Counted from the first letter of the stretch, positions 42,801 to 54,010 are shown. The stretch is 64,000 bases of DNA from Gyrodactylus bullatarudis (GCA_012064415.1 SSNU01000251.1:1-64000), one strand, 5' to 3'. Notes: a model not told the origin generated them from the letters alone. Numbers and translations: made by a program.

Positions 42801-45800
42801 ACTTAAAGGAAATAAGTTAATTCGACAAAGTTAAGAGAGTTTTTTCCATTTATGTATTTCGTTTTATTCTCTTGAATAAATGTAAGTCCAGAGACTCAAT
42901 TCTAAATTTTATCGAACAACCTCTATGAAAGAATAAAGTTGGACTATGAAAAAACGCTCTTGGAAAAATATTGATCTCGATCAAGGATTCTTGTCATTTA
43001 TTCAAATTGATATTTTGCTTCTAGGCATAATCTCAAAAAAAAGAGATAAAATAATAACAGGTAATCTGAGCTTTCACAAATTCATAAACAGATCAATGGC
43101 ACATTATAATTATCTAATGACATGATTCAAATTTGAAACTTACCACTTTCAGCTGCCTTCCAGAGACCTTTTTTGAAGATCATTTTCAACTTTCGCTTTT
43201 TTTCAAAGTTTGTTCCAAATACTGTGATAATGAGTGTTGGAGGTTTCAAAAACCATTTTCTCTTTAGTAAATCTCTTATTGTACTATCTGGTGTGTTTTC
43301 TGGAATTTTTGCAAACTAGAAAAATAATTGATTTAATAATTCTGATAAACTTCTGCACCTTCTTATTTATTTTCTAAAAATTCAATACTCATTTGAGTTC
43401 AGGTTTATGTGGATGAAAAGAATCATTTCAATCGGAAATCAATAAACCTTCCTCTTCTTTCCTACTTTCTACACCTTCTGAATAAAATATGTTTGATTCA
43501 CATCGTTAGTATTGCACTCTGTAAACAACATAGCTATTAACAGATAGTTTATCAAGTTATTTTATCCACAACCCCCCTACCCTGGAGAAAATTCCTGCTC
43601 AAATTGAAGGGAGAAGGAAAATAGTAAAGTCCTTTTTATGTTGTAAAACGCCCAATCAGAGGGCATGAAAAGGGTTTCTACCATCTCTACTCAATCATTC
43701 ATCCAAGCTTGAACCAGGAAATTTTTCATAGAAAAAATCAATTATTTTCACTCTTTGGGCGGTTTCTTTCACTAAACTTCTCAAATATAATAACCCAAAA
43801 TCATACCCCAATATCATCATCAATTCGAATTCAATTCAATTTTACTTTAAAAAAATATAAAATAATTTTTAGACTTTGAGTATTGATCGATGTTGAAACA
43901 CTCCTTTTGATTCTCACAAAAAATTGCTTCTTTACCATACTGTGCAAGGGCTTGATGAATATGAATTGAAAAATTGTAAAATAATGAAAAATTACTCCCA
44001 TTAAAATCTTGTCGAATGCTAGAAACTTGGAAAATAACTGACGACAGGAATAATAAATAAGGGTGGATTAGATGGCTGGGAAGATATATATTCTTTTTAT
44101 TTAGCTTGTGACAGTAATTTATGGATACAAAGATCTAGTAGTTTCTTTCAGAATCCATTTTCATCCTGAGATACATGATGAAAAAAATTTCCATGGGTCC
44201 TGTCTCTATAGTATGTAATAGAAAATCTATGATTCTATTGTAACATACATATACTCCATTTCTCAACACCAAACTTCCTACCTACACGAAAGATAGACTT
44301 TTTGTGTACACTCATGAAACGGAGAGGGAAAGATATCATATTTTTGTGATCTATTTTACCTAACTGTGTCCGCTTTCACTTGGCTATATTGTTTATGATA
44401 AAGATCTCAAAAAATGTTTTATTATTTTTTTGGCCTTTTTGTTTGTTTATTAGTATTTCAAATTTCCTGAATAAAGAAAGGTAAAAAAAACTAATGAACG
44501 ATATTATCAAGAATACAGTGAGAATATGGGAGATTTATAATTGCTCTATGTGCTCAGATCAATGCAATAGTGACAAGTATATAGATCAATTAGGAAATTG
44601 ATAATTATGAAAAAATTGACAGAAATAATAATTATATTCTCAACTTTTGAAAAACAACAATCGTAAAAATCTGACTCAGGAAGATGATGTTAACGGAAAA
44701 TAGAGTAACTGATAGATAAAGACTTTTTTTCATATTAGCCTTTAGGGAAAAAATTAATATCAGAGGAAAATACAAAGTGATTTTAAATCAGATTACGACG
44801 ATAATCGTTTATGAGGATGTCAATTAATTCTATAAAAGATCATAAATTACAATTGAATAAAATCTTAACTTTTATGAAACCTAAAAGAAATATTTTTCAT
44901 CAAGTTCTGAAAATTTTGCTGAAGATATTTTGAAAATCAGTTAAAAAGACACACTTTAATCGATTTAAGAAAAAAAGTTGTTTTGGAAAAAATTAAATAC
45001 AATTAAAATTCGAAATGGCGCGATTTTCCATTATTTTTAACTTTGAGCTAAATTTTTTGCTGATCTCATGGTATGAGAGATCAAACGTAGAAAATCAGGA
45101 TCAACAATAGACAAAGAAAAAAAATGGTCAAAAATAGTGGAATTTCATACCCTCACACACACCAATGTGTTTGACTCAGAATCTTAACATTGAAGTACAG
45201 GAAGGGTAATTATGATTAAGTCGTATGCAATGAAACCAGTAATTGAAGTTAATTTTTTAACATTACACAACAGAAAACAAGAGAGTTTACATGTTTTTCA
45301 TGGTTTATGATATGAGTCATATCTTATTTTTCGTTATTTTGTATAAAATTGATAGAGTACTTTTTTACATTTCTGATCAACTGGTCAGGATTAAAAAATT
45401 TCCTGATGTGTGTGAGGGTATGAAATTGCCTTATATATACCTTCGAATATACCATATAATTTCACTATTTTTGAGAAGCTACGTCTGATTTGTCGTTCCA
45501 CTATTCTTGTTTCTCTCTTGGTTCAATCGGAAACTTTTTTACGAATATGAGGTTTAAATGTTCTCTCTAATTATGCCATCCGAGATCAAATCTTCCCTAC
45601 GCTACAATGTACATTAAAACTCTGGGAATCAATCAAATTTCAAAAGATCAACAGATAAATCATTTAGATAATTTTCATATTTATAACTTGAGTATAGAAT
45701 ATTGCTCAGCCGTATGGAATCCAGAAGGAGAAAATTGGTCTAAAAAGATTAATACAGCATTAAAGAAATTCAGGAGAAGGCTTTCTCCTTTTTTCCAAGA

Positions 45801-48105
45801 CGAATTGGGTTTTTTGAAAGATAACTTAAGATTAAGACGAGAACTCAAAAGCATATTTCTGATCAAATCATCGCCAATATTATATAACACAAACCGCTCA
45901 GGACTGAGATCAAATACTCCTGAATTCGAACAGCTAAAAAAACTTGCAATTTTAAATAAATGTAAAAATATTTTCAAAAAATTAAACAGAGAAATTAAAA
46001 ATATGAGATTAAATGAATTTAAAAAAGAACTTAAAAATAAGATTTATAATGAAGAATAATATTGTAAAAAATTAACTTAACACATGTATTGTTAATAAAT
46101 TATTATTATTATTATTTATGTTTTTATGCTTCAACAGTTTTAGACAAACACCATTCTGCTATCTTGCCATTAGTTTTACTTTGATTTGAATTTTAATTCG
46201 ACTATTAGAATAAAAATTCATTTAAATTGTCATTTTTTTCTAAATATTTGAAGCTCTGCAAAGAAAAACATTCCATGCAAATTCTAAGAGATTCTCTACT
46301 GCGATTTTATCTACAGCCATAACTGAGATCATTTTACACCGTTGTCATTCATTGACATAAATCAGATACATTTTCTAGATTTCCGAGAATTCTAATGATT
46401 TTTAAAGAATATGCATCTTTGACAGAAATAAGAAAAAGCTTGACTTAAAGTTTAAAGAACTCGGTTGATTTTTTCGTGTCTAGTTGTCAAAAAATTTAAC
46501 GTGAAAATCTGTATTAAACCATCAACAGCATTTTGCAATCCTCTTTCGAGTAATTAATAATTTTAAGAATAATTTTTAACATCAAGACGAACTTATGGAC
46601 CTCAAAATTGGGGAAAATTAATCTATATTATTAAACTAATGAATCATAAATTGAGACTGGTGAGATCTTTATGGATTTGAATAAATAGAGTTGTTTCAAG
46701 AGACAATCAATAAGATGATTGGATCCTGTTGGATGTGAGAGAGTAATTAGAGGAATTGAAGAAAATAGATTTTGTTCATTGGAATTGAAAATTAATCATT
46801 TCCTTCCCTTTTAATGAGAGGAGAAATATTTACAATTCGTTAAATTTATTTGAGCATTTTCATTCGAGAAGTTCTTCTATACTTTATGTAATTAATTTTT
46901 ATTTCTTGTTCTTCTAAAGTCAAATTAACAAATCTTGTAAGGTTAATGGGTAGTAAAAATTGTGTTTTTCTAATTTTGATTCAATTCAAAATCAACCCGT
47001 ACCATTTTGATTGAATTGTAAATGGATATGATCATCATTGCTGTCGATTTCTAACTGCCTCTTTAAATCAGTTATAATTCTTCCTTTAACCTCCTATTTT
47101 GTTAGATAATACATTAATTGCGACATTCCCTATAACTAATTACTTGTCTCTATAGCACTGGATGCGAAACTTTTTCACGACAAAAAGACAAGCTCTTAAC
47201 ATTCTAAACAAAAAATTAGAAGAATTCTAGTAAAATTTAAATATTTGTAAAACCGAAAGATTTCATTATTAATGAATTTTAAATTTTTCTAGAAATAGTT
47301 CTCGAGCTAGATTTAAGGGTAATTTTTTTCAAAAAAAATTGTAGGATATCTTGAAAAAAACTTATATAATTTTTCTGAAACAAGATTATTCGTCGAAAAA
47401 ATCAGAATTTAATTTTTCCTAAACCTTTCTCTACACTTTCACGTTGTGTAATGTTAAAAAATTAACTTCCATTGCTAATCACTATAGTTTCATTGCATTC
47501 AACTTACTAAACTCTTCCTAGACTTCAATATTAAGATTCTGAGTCAAAAACATGGATCAGTGTGAGTATATGAAACTGTCTTATTTACCTTCAAATACTA
47601 TTTAAGAACTTTCTAGTTTATGATTAATTTAATTAGAACTCAAATTTTACCTTTATAATATTGAGTAAGAATTGTGATCTTGTTTTAAATAGTTCAGCTC
47701 CTGGCAAACTATAACTTGTCATCTGGGTAATTCAGAAGGGTTTAGTATTACAGATTAGAATTTCAAATATTTCAATCAACGTAATACAGTAAGAAAAAAT
47801 ACTGACCTAGGTTTTTATTACACGAAATTGGATTAAAGTATGCACAGCTCTATCTTTTTTTTTCAAAATCTTAAAATCATGACATTTTCAAAAATACTCA
47901 CCTTGGCAGTTTGATTTAATCCAGTGAATTCAATTTCAGCAAAATATTTGCTCTGTAATGTTGATTGGCGTCGTTGTAATGCCGTAGCAGATAGCGTTCC
48001 AGGATCTGGTTTTGTTCCACTGGTACTATGTGAGTAAACAGATCCAACTCTACTAGTCCGACGTTTCATTGTTGAAGTGCGCCTTAGTTGGCCACTGTCT
48101 GTCAT
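15270..48105 (-). CDS. TRPM2: TRPM2-like cation channel with C-terminal NUDT9-H domain
   Basis: 33 exons, high to low: 48105-47902, 47722-47651, 43315-43144, 41324-41158, 41106-40504, 40448-40342, 38776-38598, 37487-37372, 36119-35970, 35913-35860, 35570-35553, 34249-34117, 31540-31118, 30423-30311, 29778-29678, 29616-29391, 29007-28912, 28847-28774, 26476-26377, 26056-25928, 25670-25259, 25105-24995, 24936-24810, 18889-18690, 18262-18051, 17996-17847, 17793-17546, 17363-17123, 17071-16989, 16409-16112, 16054-15905, 15839-15720, 15395-15270. Total 5,715 nt, 1,904 aa, no frame conflict. Order: TRPM homology regions (to about residue 940), six-helix channel (about 1025-1295), TRP helix and coiled coil (1296-1483), proline-rich and acidic linkers, NUDT9-H (about 1620-1904). 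In the family this is a Ca2+-permeable plasma-membrane channel gated by ADP-ribose; gating here is inferred. The first ATG of the first conserved exon was taken as start; a 5' UTR exon is not excluded. The acceptor of exon 30 (16409) has an alternative at the same phase. All introns are GT-AG except one GC-AG. Confidence 0.9.
16577..16909. repeat. Family A foldback element in TRPM2-like intron 29
   Basis: It has a left end with TAGTTGATACGAAGATGAGA and a right end with the complement ending CTCATCTTCATATTA. It is intronic and non-coding. Confidence 0.55.
20200..21189 (-). mobile_element. Penelope-like retroelement remnant (GIY-YIG end and 3' UTR)
   Basis: The frame 21189-20914 reads TTRLFSLIHKDVLRFYKFQC then ASYIGRRIRKFSTRD, the same GIY-YIG-type module as at 59970-60356. 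That is the endonuclease end of Penelope-like elements. It is truncated at the 5' side and has lost part of the module. Downstream sequence to about 20760 matches the 60.5-kb copy. Two partial copies of the element's 3' region follow (about 20560-20460 and 20350-20200), an arrangement like the partial tandem repeats known for Penelope elements. Confidence 0.7.
24438..24793. repeat. Family B MITE, TIR GTTAACCCTTTCG
   Basis: It starts GTTAACCCTTTCG and ends CGAAAGGGTTAA. The ~355-bp interior has no ORF. The right end (coding strand view) is only about 10 nt from the splice donor of the S6 exon at 24804-24809. A deleted relative lies at 29125-29324. Confidence 0.65.
25671..25927 (-). other. TRPM2: GC-AG intron between S2 and S3 exons
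   Basis: The exon ends AAACAG and the intron starts GCAAGT, the classic context of a GC donor. The only nearby GT alternative (GTAATT) gives phase 1, which does not fit the phase-0 acceptor at 25670. Confidence 0.7.
29125..29324. repeat. Family B MITE, internally deleted copy
   Basis: It has ends AAACCCTTTTGTGAGGTTC and GATAGGGTTAAA. The first ~85 bp matches the reverse complement of the 24438-24793 copy (shared CATAGGGCGATTATTCAAAG-type block). It lies in intron 16 of the TRPM2-like gene. Confidence 0.6.
30668..30877 (-). other. TRPM2: Candidate cassette exon between exons 13 and 14
   Basis: An open frame of ~70 codons ends in a donor (GTTAGA) of the correct phase for exon 14. The matching acceptor at 30878 has a poor A-rich tract; the better pyrimidine-tract acceptor at about 30902 is out of phase. 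The translation (for example FGMITDENDQISNKLRKIFL) resembles coding sequence but matches nothing I know. Exons 13 and 14 join perfectly without it. Confidence 0.25.
33535..33908 (-). other. TRPM2: Candidate alternative terminal exon with intronic poly(A) signal
   Basis: It sits in the intron between exons 12 and 13. An acceptor (CTTCTAAAG) at 33909 is in the phase left by exon 12, and the frame then runs 123 codons to TGA at 33535-33537. It opens with a very basic stretch (GRKGKKRGNRKK) and later reads GFENRGFYIHSSPERYSRLP. AATAAA on the coding strand (33535-33530) overlaps the stop codon. If used, the product would be about 782 aa and end before the channel helices. This is inference from sequence; a short cassette ending at the GTAAAG inside it is also frame-compatible. 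Confidence 0.4.
34307..34860. repeat. Family A foldback element in TRPM2-like intron 11
   Basis: It has an AAAGCTTGAGTTAATATAAA-type left end and a right end with CCCATCTCCATTTCAACTAC, both diverged versions of the family A terminus. No ORF. Confidence 0.45.
35553..35570 (-). other. TRPM2: 18-nt microexon (exon 11)
   Basis: It encodes VNNGQQ. It is flanked by a good acceptor (CTTCATAG on the coding strand) and a donor GTAAAC, in phase 0 on both sides, between exons 10 and 12, both also phase 0 at those ends. It is optional for frame, so it could be skipped. Confidence 0.6.
36192..36926. repeat. Long foldback element, family A (~735 bp palindrome)
   Basis: The arms are close inverted copies along most of their length: CTAGTTAATATGAAGATGGG on the left and CCCATCTTCATATTAACTTG on the right, plus the mirrored block around CACGATACGGAG. 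It is in intron 8 of the TRPM2-like gene and could form a long hairpin in the pre-mRNA. No coding capacity. Confidence 0.75.
38322..38560. repeat. Hairpin-forming inverted repeat in TRPM2-like intron 7
   Basis: The outer ends AAAGTATTGATA and ATCAATACTTTATT are complementary, as are the inner arms CCAAAAAGCTGAATCCAAC and GTTGGATTCAGCTTTTTGG. Total ~240 bp. The intron-7 donor starts about 32 nt away. Confidence 0.7.
45607..46059 (+). mobile_element. Non-LTR retrotransposon (LINE) 3' end
   Basis: The frame reads YCSAVWNPEGENWSKKIN then NTALKKFRRRLSP, resembling the region C-terminal to the reverse transcriptase in LINE ORF2 proteins. It ends in a stop about 40 nt before a (TTA)n run at 46097-46120, a typical microsatellite tail of some LINE groups. 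The reverse transcriptase core is absent (5' truncation). It is in sense opposite to the host TRPM2-like gene. Confidence 0.6.
46097..46120 (+). repeat. (TTA)n tract, likely LINE tail
   Basis: Short ATTATTATTATTATT run directly after the LINE-derived frame. Confidence 0.6.
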
Positions 48106-50420
48106 TTTTCACTAGTCTTGATATTATTATTCTAGGAAAATCTATATTTTATCATAACTCTTTTTGTAATAATATTTGTTTAAAAAATAAATGATTTAGA
48201 AAGCATTCTCAGTGTATATGTGACATTGATCATCATCAGGCTTATCCTATTTCATTCCGATTGGTCAGATTGATGACAACCAATAGAATGTGAGATTTTA
48301 TCTTATTTACTCACCAACAAATTGTATATCCTTTTTTCTATGTTATACAGCAGAATTCAACTTGTATTTTTTAAGTGATTCAAAAAAAATAAATTTATAA
48401 TAATCTCCTGTGAATACGATGGATGGAAAGCTTTAATTATCGCCACATATCTCTTCTTTTAGAACACACTACTATTTATTTATGTACAGAAGTAGTGTAG
48501 TGTTTTAGTGTTATGGGAAATAAAAAAATTGGAAAGAAAATTTTTAGTAACAAAATTTTATAACTCCTCCTTCTTCTTTCTTCTTTTTTAGGTAACCATT
48601 TTATTTGCTTTCAGTTTTTTTAATCAAAAAAAAACTTTCATCAGCATTTTCTACATAATTTCCCCTCTAAAGTAAAAGGGAAAATATTGAATGTCCTGCT
48701 TTATACTTGGTTCATTTCACACATGAAAAAACTGTAGATTAGAACAAAAAAAATGTTGCGGAATATTTAAAGTTCATAAATAAGAAAAGATTTATATAAC
48801 TCTTTGCTTAAATTAATTAGCTCTCTGGTTGTTGAATCGGTGATATTTTAAACTATTTTTCCTTAAGTTTATACTATATAAGAAGAAAATATCTTTTACT
48901 TATTTTTCCATATTGATATTCTTGGGGAAAAAATAATTTTTAGTTTTCATAAAATAAGTAAGATCTATCGAAAGAAAGACTCAAAATTGAATTTTTATAT
49001 ACTGTTTGAGAACTAAAATCCTTATTGGTTTTAGATAAAACTGTGTAATAGACACTTTGATATTCTCTAACTTGGTGTTATTCGAAAAAATTTTATGCAT
49101 TATTCGATCACAGGCAATGATATTTCTTTTCATACCTTTATCATGGGAAATTTTTGGTTAAAATGGAATTTAATCAAAAGGACGCAGATTCAACTATAGT
49201 TGTTCATTCATACGACTGTTTTAAACTCACGGTGTAACAAAAAAAGTTTTTTTAATATAGTGAACATATTCTCTCACAAGATTTCAAGCTAAATTCAAAA
49301 ATTAAAAAAATTTCAACCCTGAAAAAGGATATGCTCAAAATACTGGTTTTTAAAAATTTTTTTTGACATGGCTCTTAAATCCCTTACTTAGCATGATTTT
49401 ATTCTGAAATTTTGATTGAAATATAAAAAATAATTATCCTGCTAATTTGGTAGCTTTGATTGTATTATACTAGGATATTTTTAGTTTGTTATTTGATCAA
49501 AGACCAATAAAAGAATGGGGTTTTCATACTCTTTGTTTCCGACACCATTCCCAAACTTTTATTTCCAAAGGGACGATTAAAACTTGAATTGAGAATCATT
49601 CCAAAAAGATTCAATAAAATATCAGTAAAAGAAAATTTTTGATACTGAGTGAATCGAATAAATTCTTCAGTGGATGAGAGGCTTAGATTCTGAATTAATC
49701 TTTGATTTTATTTTTAAACCTTAAACGTTTCCCAAATTGGGGAGAACTAATTCAAATAATAAGAGGATTTAGCTCCAACAACTACGTATTCCAGACTATG
49801 TCAAACAGAAATTTAATAAATAATTCAAGGATAAAACTTAGACAATTAGAGATTGTTTCGACACAAACGAAAATAAACATTTTCAGTCAGGAACGAGAAT
49901 CCAGATACTCTTAAAACAGAGTTCAATGTTAACATGACCATTAAACATGAAGTAATTGCAAGGATCTAACTCAGTCTGTTGTCATTTTCTCTTTGGATTG
50001 AAAAATGGTTATCGATGAAATGGTTACGAAGGAATGTTAGACATTACTTGTGGTTTCTAAAAAAAATCAATATTATCTAGCTCAAATTGTGAGTCTCAAA
50101 TACTGTACTAGTCGAAATTTAATTATTTCATCAGTTTGATGATATCATTCATTCTATATTTATCTAAGAGCATCTTACTACGACAGATATAGCCACAGTA
50201 AAAAATAATTCTACCTTTAAACACACTAAAACTTGATGTGAACATAGGAAATCTAATTAACATGATATAAGATAAGATAATTCCTTAGTGCCTCAATATT
50301 TATCTCGAAAATATTTGATCCAAAATATCTTACAAGAAAATCAATCGGATCCAACTTGAGTCTGCTGAATTCAATTATGAGTTAATTAATGAATTGTGCT
50401 GCACCTATACTTATAAAGAT

Positions 50421-50862
50421 TAACTTGAATTATTTCGTTTTAAGTGCTTAGGTAATATATCCCACAGGTTCGTCTTATTTGGTAATGAATTAGCTCATGT
50501 CGCTGAATGTTACAGCTTACTAATGGATCCCACCGTGACTAGTAGAGTTCAAAAGAAGACAAAACACGCGTATATGTCTACCAGAGATGTTGGACAACTG
50601 GATTCAGTATTGGACTTCAATGCGAGAGGTCCTAAGTTCAAATCCTAGGCTATGGCATACTGAAGAGTCCAAACGAGGACGAAGCGCGCGTATATTTCTA
50701 CCAGAGATTTATACTTGGATTATTTCTAAATGCTTTTACTGTGAGTTTCTTTCGTTTTAATAACGGCTGTAACCTTCAGCGACGTGGGCTAATTCATTAC
50801 AAGATAAGACGAACCTGTGGGGTATATTATCTAAGCAGTTAAAACGAAATAATTCAAGTTAA
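50421..50862. mobile_element. Long-TIR element with tRNA-B-box-like core
   Basis: Arms of about 88 bp (50421-50508 and 50775-50862) are inverted copies, from TAACTTGAATTATTTCG inward to the GACGTGGGCTAATTC region. The interior has two diverged direct repeats (CGCGTATATGTCTACCAGAG and CGCGTATATTTCTACCAGAG) and the sequence AAGTTCAAATCCTAGG at about 50634-50649, which resembles an RNA polymerase III B box. It has no ORF, so it is non-autonomous. Confidence 0.65.
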
Positions 50863-51702
50863 AATGAATTAATTGCAAAATTAGCGGATTTTTGGGTCCA
50901 ATTAAGAATTCTAACTTTTTAAATGATGAGAAAAAATTTCTGCTGTATTTGGTATACTATAAGATTTTTTTCGCTGAAGATATGATCTGATCTGTCCAAG
51001 TCTTCCTTTTTTCAATGCTCTTCGCAAATTAAATAAAGGTTACCCCCTGAAATCTGAAAACAATAGCGGATTTTTTAAAAATTTATATCAAAATTAGTCG
51101 ATTGCAAAATGAAAATTATTCATTCAAAAGATATTTTATGAAATTTGTTAAGGAATTCTTTGAGGACAGGAAACTAAAAGTTACAAGGTGTATGCCAGAT
51201 AAAAACGTTGGGGGTTAAAAAAGAACCTCGATCAGAAGTTGAGAAGATTGTCGACTTGAGTTTGTCTAGTTGGCAAAGACCATAGAAAAGAGGAAGATCT
51301 TGACAAATCAGAGATTCCTTACACTGGGGAAAATTTCATAGTTTATATTTCCAACATTTTTTGATTCCATCGAATAAAAAAGTTTTTTGACTTTAAGAAA
51401 TTTAACCATTTTGTTAACTACGTGTCCTTGTTGAGATTGCTCTCTTTTTGAACGTTGCGGCGATTGTCCTTTCTGATATCTCTTTCATGTCGAAGCATAA
51501 AAATCGAAAGCATCATTTATATTTCTAGAAACAGAATGTAATAATTTGGCGGTCTGGTTTACGTGAGGATCGGAGAATTCGTCCACAAAAGCACCATTAT
51601 GGTCCATCAGTGGATCCTGAAAGTGATTTTGGAATTTCGGTCATAATATATAAAGGCTTGTGATTTTCAAAAGAGGCTTTAAACCATAAGATATACATTT
51701 TT

Positions 51703-52482
51703 TAACCCTTCATGTTCCAAATTATTTATTTTCATCACACGAACAAGAAAATTTTTAACCTTACAAAAATAATTACGCTGATTCCGAATCTGAATTCCTT
51801 TTTGAAAGCCGACTATTAAAGGATAATAGAGGTTAAAATTGGAATTAAACCTAGTTATCTTCTAAACTATGAGAGATATCGAGAAAGCAATCGTATATTT
51901 GAAATCTACAGCTACAAAAAGTTATTTTATTTTTTCCCAAATAGCAAATAGGTCTTAGAAAACGTTCTAAATATATAGAATGCAAGCGAAAGACTGTAGT
52001 TCGTCTTATTCTACCACCTAATACAGAATTGAGCTTTTTGAAAGTTTCTGCTGGTCCAGTTCACAAACAAAACTCATAAACAATAATCTTGCGAAAATCT
52101 TTAGTATCAAAAATGTCAGAGATACTCATGGTAATTTATTTTTGAAATAAGCAATATGAATAAAAAAGAGGAATAACTTCTCTTTCGATTGATGTCCCCA
52201 TAATTCGAAATTGTATCAAAATTAATCGAGAAAAATATAATCAAAGTGTAAATTCCATAATTTTTGACTCAACCTAATATTTGACTACGTTTTCAAAAAA
52301 TCCCACTTCTTCAATTAACTTTAGTTAGCACCAGTTAGAAGCTATCTTTATAAATTATACATATTTTTGTAGCTTAATAAATTTCCTTTCTAACGAGGGG
52401 TGAAGAAAGTATCTTTCAGTTCAAATTATCACTCAAGAAAGTATTGTGTTCCACTATTGGATCAATGGGACATGAAGGGTTG
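51703..52482. repeat. ~780-bp TIR element (AACCCTTCATGT ends)
   Basis: The left end AACCCTTCATGTTCC is inverted at the right end as GGGACATGAAGGGTT. The part at about 51757-51950 is related to 10690-10905 in the cyclin Y intron. No transposase frame. Confidence 0.6.
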
Positions 52483-53590
52483 ATTTTGTTTATAATTTAT
52501 GATATTCTAATTTGCTCTTTCTCAAATTAGAATAATTTTGATGATTTTTATTACCAGAGTGTGATAGATGATCTATCATAGATCCCTACATCCTCAACTC
52601 ATATATCTACTCGAGGATTAATATTGAGAACTTTATGTTCACCACAATATAATATTAACAGATGTAGTTTATCGACTAATGTTTGAAATTTGAATTTGTT
52701 CTGACTCTTGGAACATGCCAAAATTGAAATTTTTCTGTATTACTTTTGATTGCGTTCAATATGGAGACTATTCATCAAACAGTAAGATGATGGCCTAATT
52801 TTAACAAAATAATGGGATTCAAAACAGGTTTTTGTTCGAGTTTTCTGGTAAAAATTGTCAATTTTCATCTTCTAATCTTCGTAATCTTTGAAATCTGAAT
52901 ACTTTTCTATTGAAATTTCTCATTCTATATTTAGTGGGTCTCTTTTTTGGCTTTTATAGAGAGGTATTATAATAATCTAACTGTCTGGTTATACATATTT
53001 AGTGACATTTTAAGTCAATGTAGAAGAAAAGAAGGATAAGAAGTATATTTGGTCAAGTCTCGATTTGAAATATTTAAAATAAATAGCACAGAAAATGTAG
53101 GGAACAAGGAATAGAACCCAATTCTTCATCGGTTTCTATATTGGGAAGAAAAAATAAAAAAAAGTTGTGATTTTTTCCCTTCAAATAGATTAGTTGTCTC
53201 ATTAGGAAGTTGTCTGCTAGTTGAAATATTTTCTAAAAATTCATCAGGGATTAAGGAAAAGGAATTCCCATCATTCATCAAGATAATGTTTTCTCCCTAC
53301 AAATTTCCAATAATAAGACCAAGATTATAAACTTTTGTTGAGCTTCCGTTCCCTGTTATTAAACTTGAAATACAGACAAAAATGGGGCGAGGACTTGGTA
53401 AATTAATTACTAATATCTCAATTAAATTTATAATTTGAGTTGTTACTTGAAAGTAGTTTAATACATATTTAACAAAAAATAAAAAACGGATTGTAAAAAT
53501 TATATCAATTAAGAAATCATTGACCAGCATAATCACGAGACTATCTATTTAGGCTACAATCTAAATTTCCTCAGAAAAGCTTTGCCTAAT

Positions 53591-54010
53591 ATGATTAAAT
53601 ACAGTTTAATGATTGTAAATGTTTGCATAATATCAGTCATCTTTTCAAATGATGATAACCCTTTTAATAATGACGTCTATGGAAAACCAATCAGGTTACT
53701 AACAAATAAAAACAACACAGATTTCCAAATGTTCACTCGTTACATAATTGAGGAATACCTGAAACAGTTCAAGGACAAAATTTTCATTGCACAGGTTAAG
53801 AAATTCACGAAGCAAATCGGCCGAGGAGAATTTTTCATGGCCTATCTGAAATATGACACTGGATCTGGATGTTCGGGAACAGCAAAGGTTTATTTTTTAT
53901 ACCAGCCAAAGGACTCGATAGTTAGTCTCAAGTTTAGTCAGAGAAAGGTCGTTTGTGATCATACGACCTCAGCACCGTCAACCACAAAAAGTAGAATTAA
54001 ATTTCTTTAA
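53591..54010 (+). CDS. Small secreted protein, possibly cystatin-like
   Basis: Single exon, 139 aa. The N-terminus (MIKYSLMIVNVCIISVIFS) is a typical signal peptide with cleavage expected after about residue 19. The mature part is charged and ends in a Thr/Ser-rich tail. A helix-like stretch (FTRYIIEEYLKQF) is followed by what look like beta strands (GEFFMAYLKYDTGSGCSGTA, KVYFLYQP, SLKFSQRKVVC) with two cysteines, an arrangement reminiscent of cystatin-fold proteins. The QxVxG inhibitory loop of true cystatins is not seen, so inhibitor activity cannot be claimed. A poly(A) signal AATAAA lies at 54081-54086, 70 nt after the stop, supporting a real transcript. The upstream in-frame TTG at 53582 is not a likely start. 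Confidence 0.6.
   Translation: MIKYSLMIVNVCIISVIFSNDDNPFNNDVYGKPIRLLTNKNNTDFQMFTRYIIEEYLKQFKDKIFIAQVKKFTKQIGRGEFFMAYLKYDTGSGCSGTAKVYFLYQPKDSIVSLKFSQRKVVCDHTTSAPSTTKSRIKFL

Larger units (their letters stand above)
45140..47600. repeat. Nested inverted repeats in TRPM2-like intron 2
   Basis: GAATTTCATACCCTCACACA near 45146 is inverted near 45409. A ~140-bp block at 45140-45280 (with the ACATTACACAAC motif) recurs inverted at about 47440-47580. The LINE fragment at 45607-46120 sits between the outer arms. Structure is clear; origin is not. Confidence 0.5.
40342..48105 (-). other. TRPM2: TRPM2-like gene: N-terminal homology region exons 1-6
   Basis: Residues 1 to about 441. Exon 1 is basic and Ser/Thr-rich. 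Exons 3-4 hold the TRPM signature: TLIITVFGTNFEKK, then CWIVTGGFNLGIMKL. Exon 5 (603 nt) carries the family motif VPMCGLIIGGDRFT and VIQNRCPMVVAK, but between them and the preceding NYFFLLDSG it has an extra ~110-residue low-complexity stretch rich in Ser, Gln, Asn and Lys (about 40620-40960). Exon 6 continues GTSGAADAIAFGMD. In TRPM channels this nucleotide-binding-like fold (MHR1/2) contributes to ligand gating. The insertion is absent from the vertebrate proteins as I know them. Confidence 0.85.
48106..53590. other. Intergenic region upstream of the TRPM2-like gene
   Basis: I see no supportable gene. It should hold the channel promoter, but no motif is convincing. It contains the TIR elements at 50421-50862 and 51703-52482. 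The frame at 49702-49914 has no recognisable content. Confidence 0.5.

Noticed and set aside
49702..49914. 70-codon plus ORF
   Set aside because: It lacks an ATG start and shows no known motif; nothing nearby extends it.
50590..50655. tRNA gene
   Set aside because: A B-box-like sequence is present, but I cannot fold a full cloverleaf and it lies inside a TIR element.
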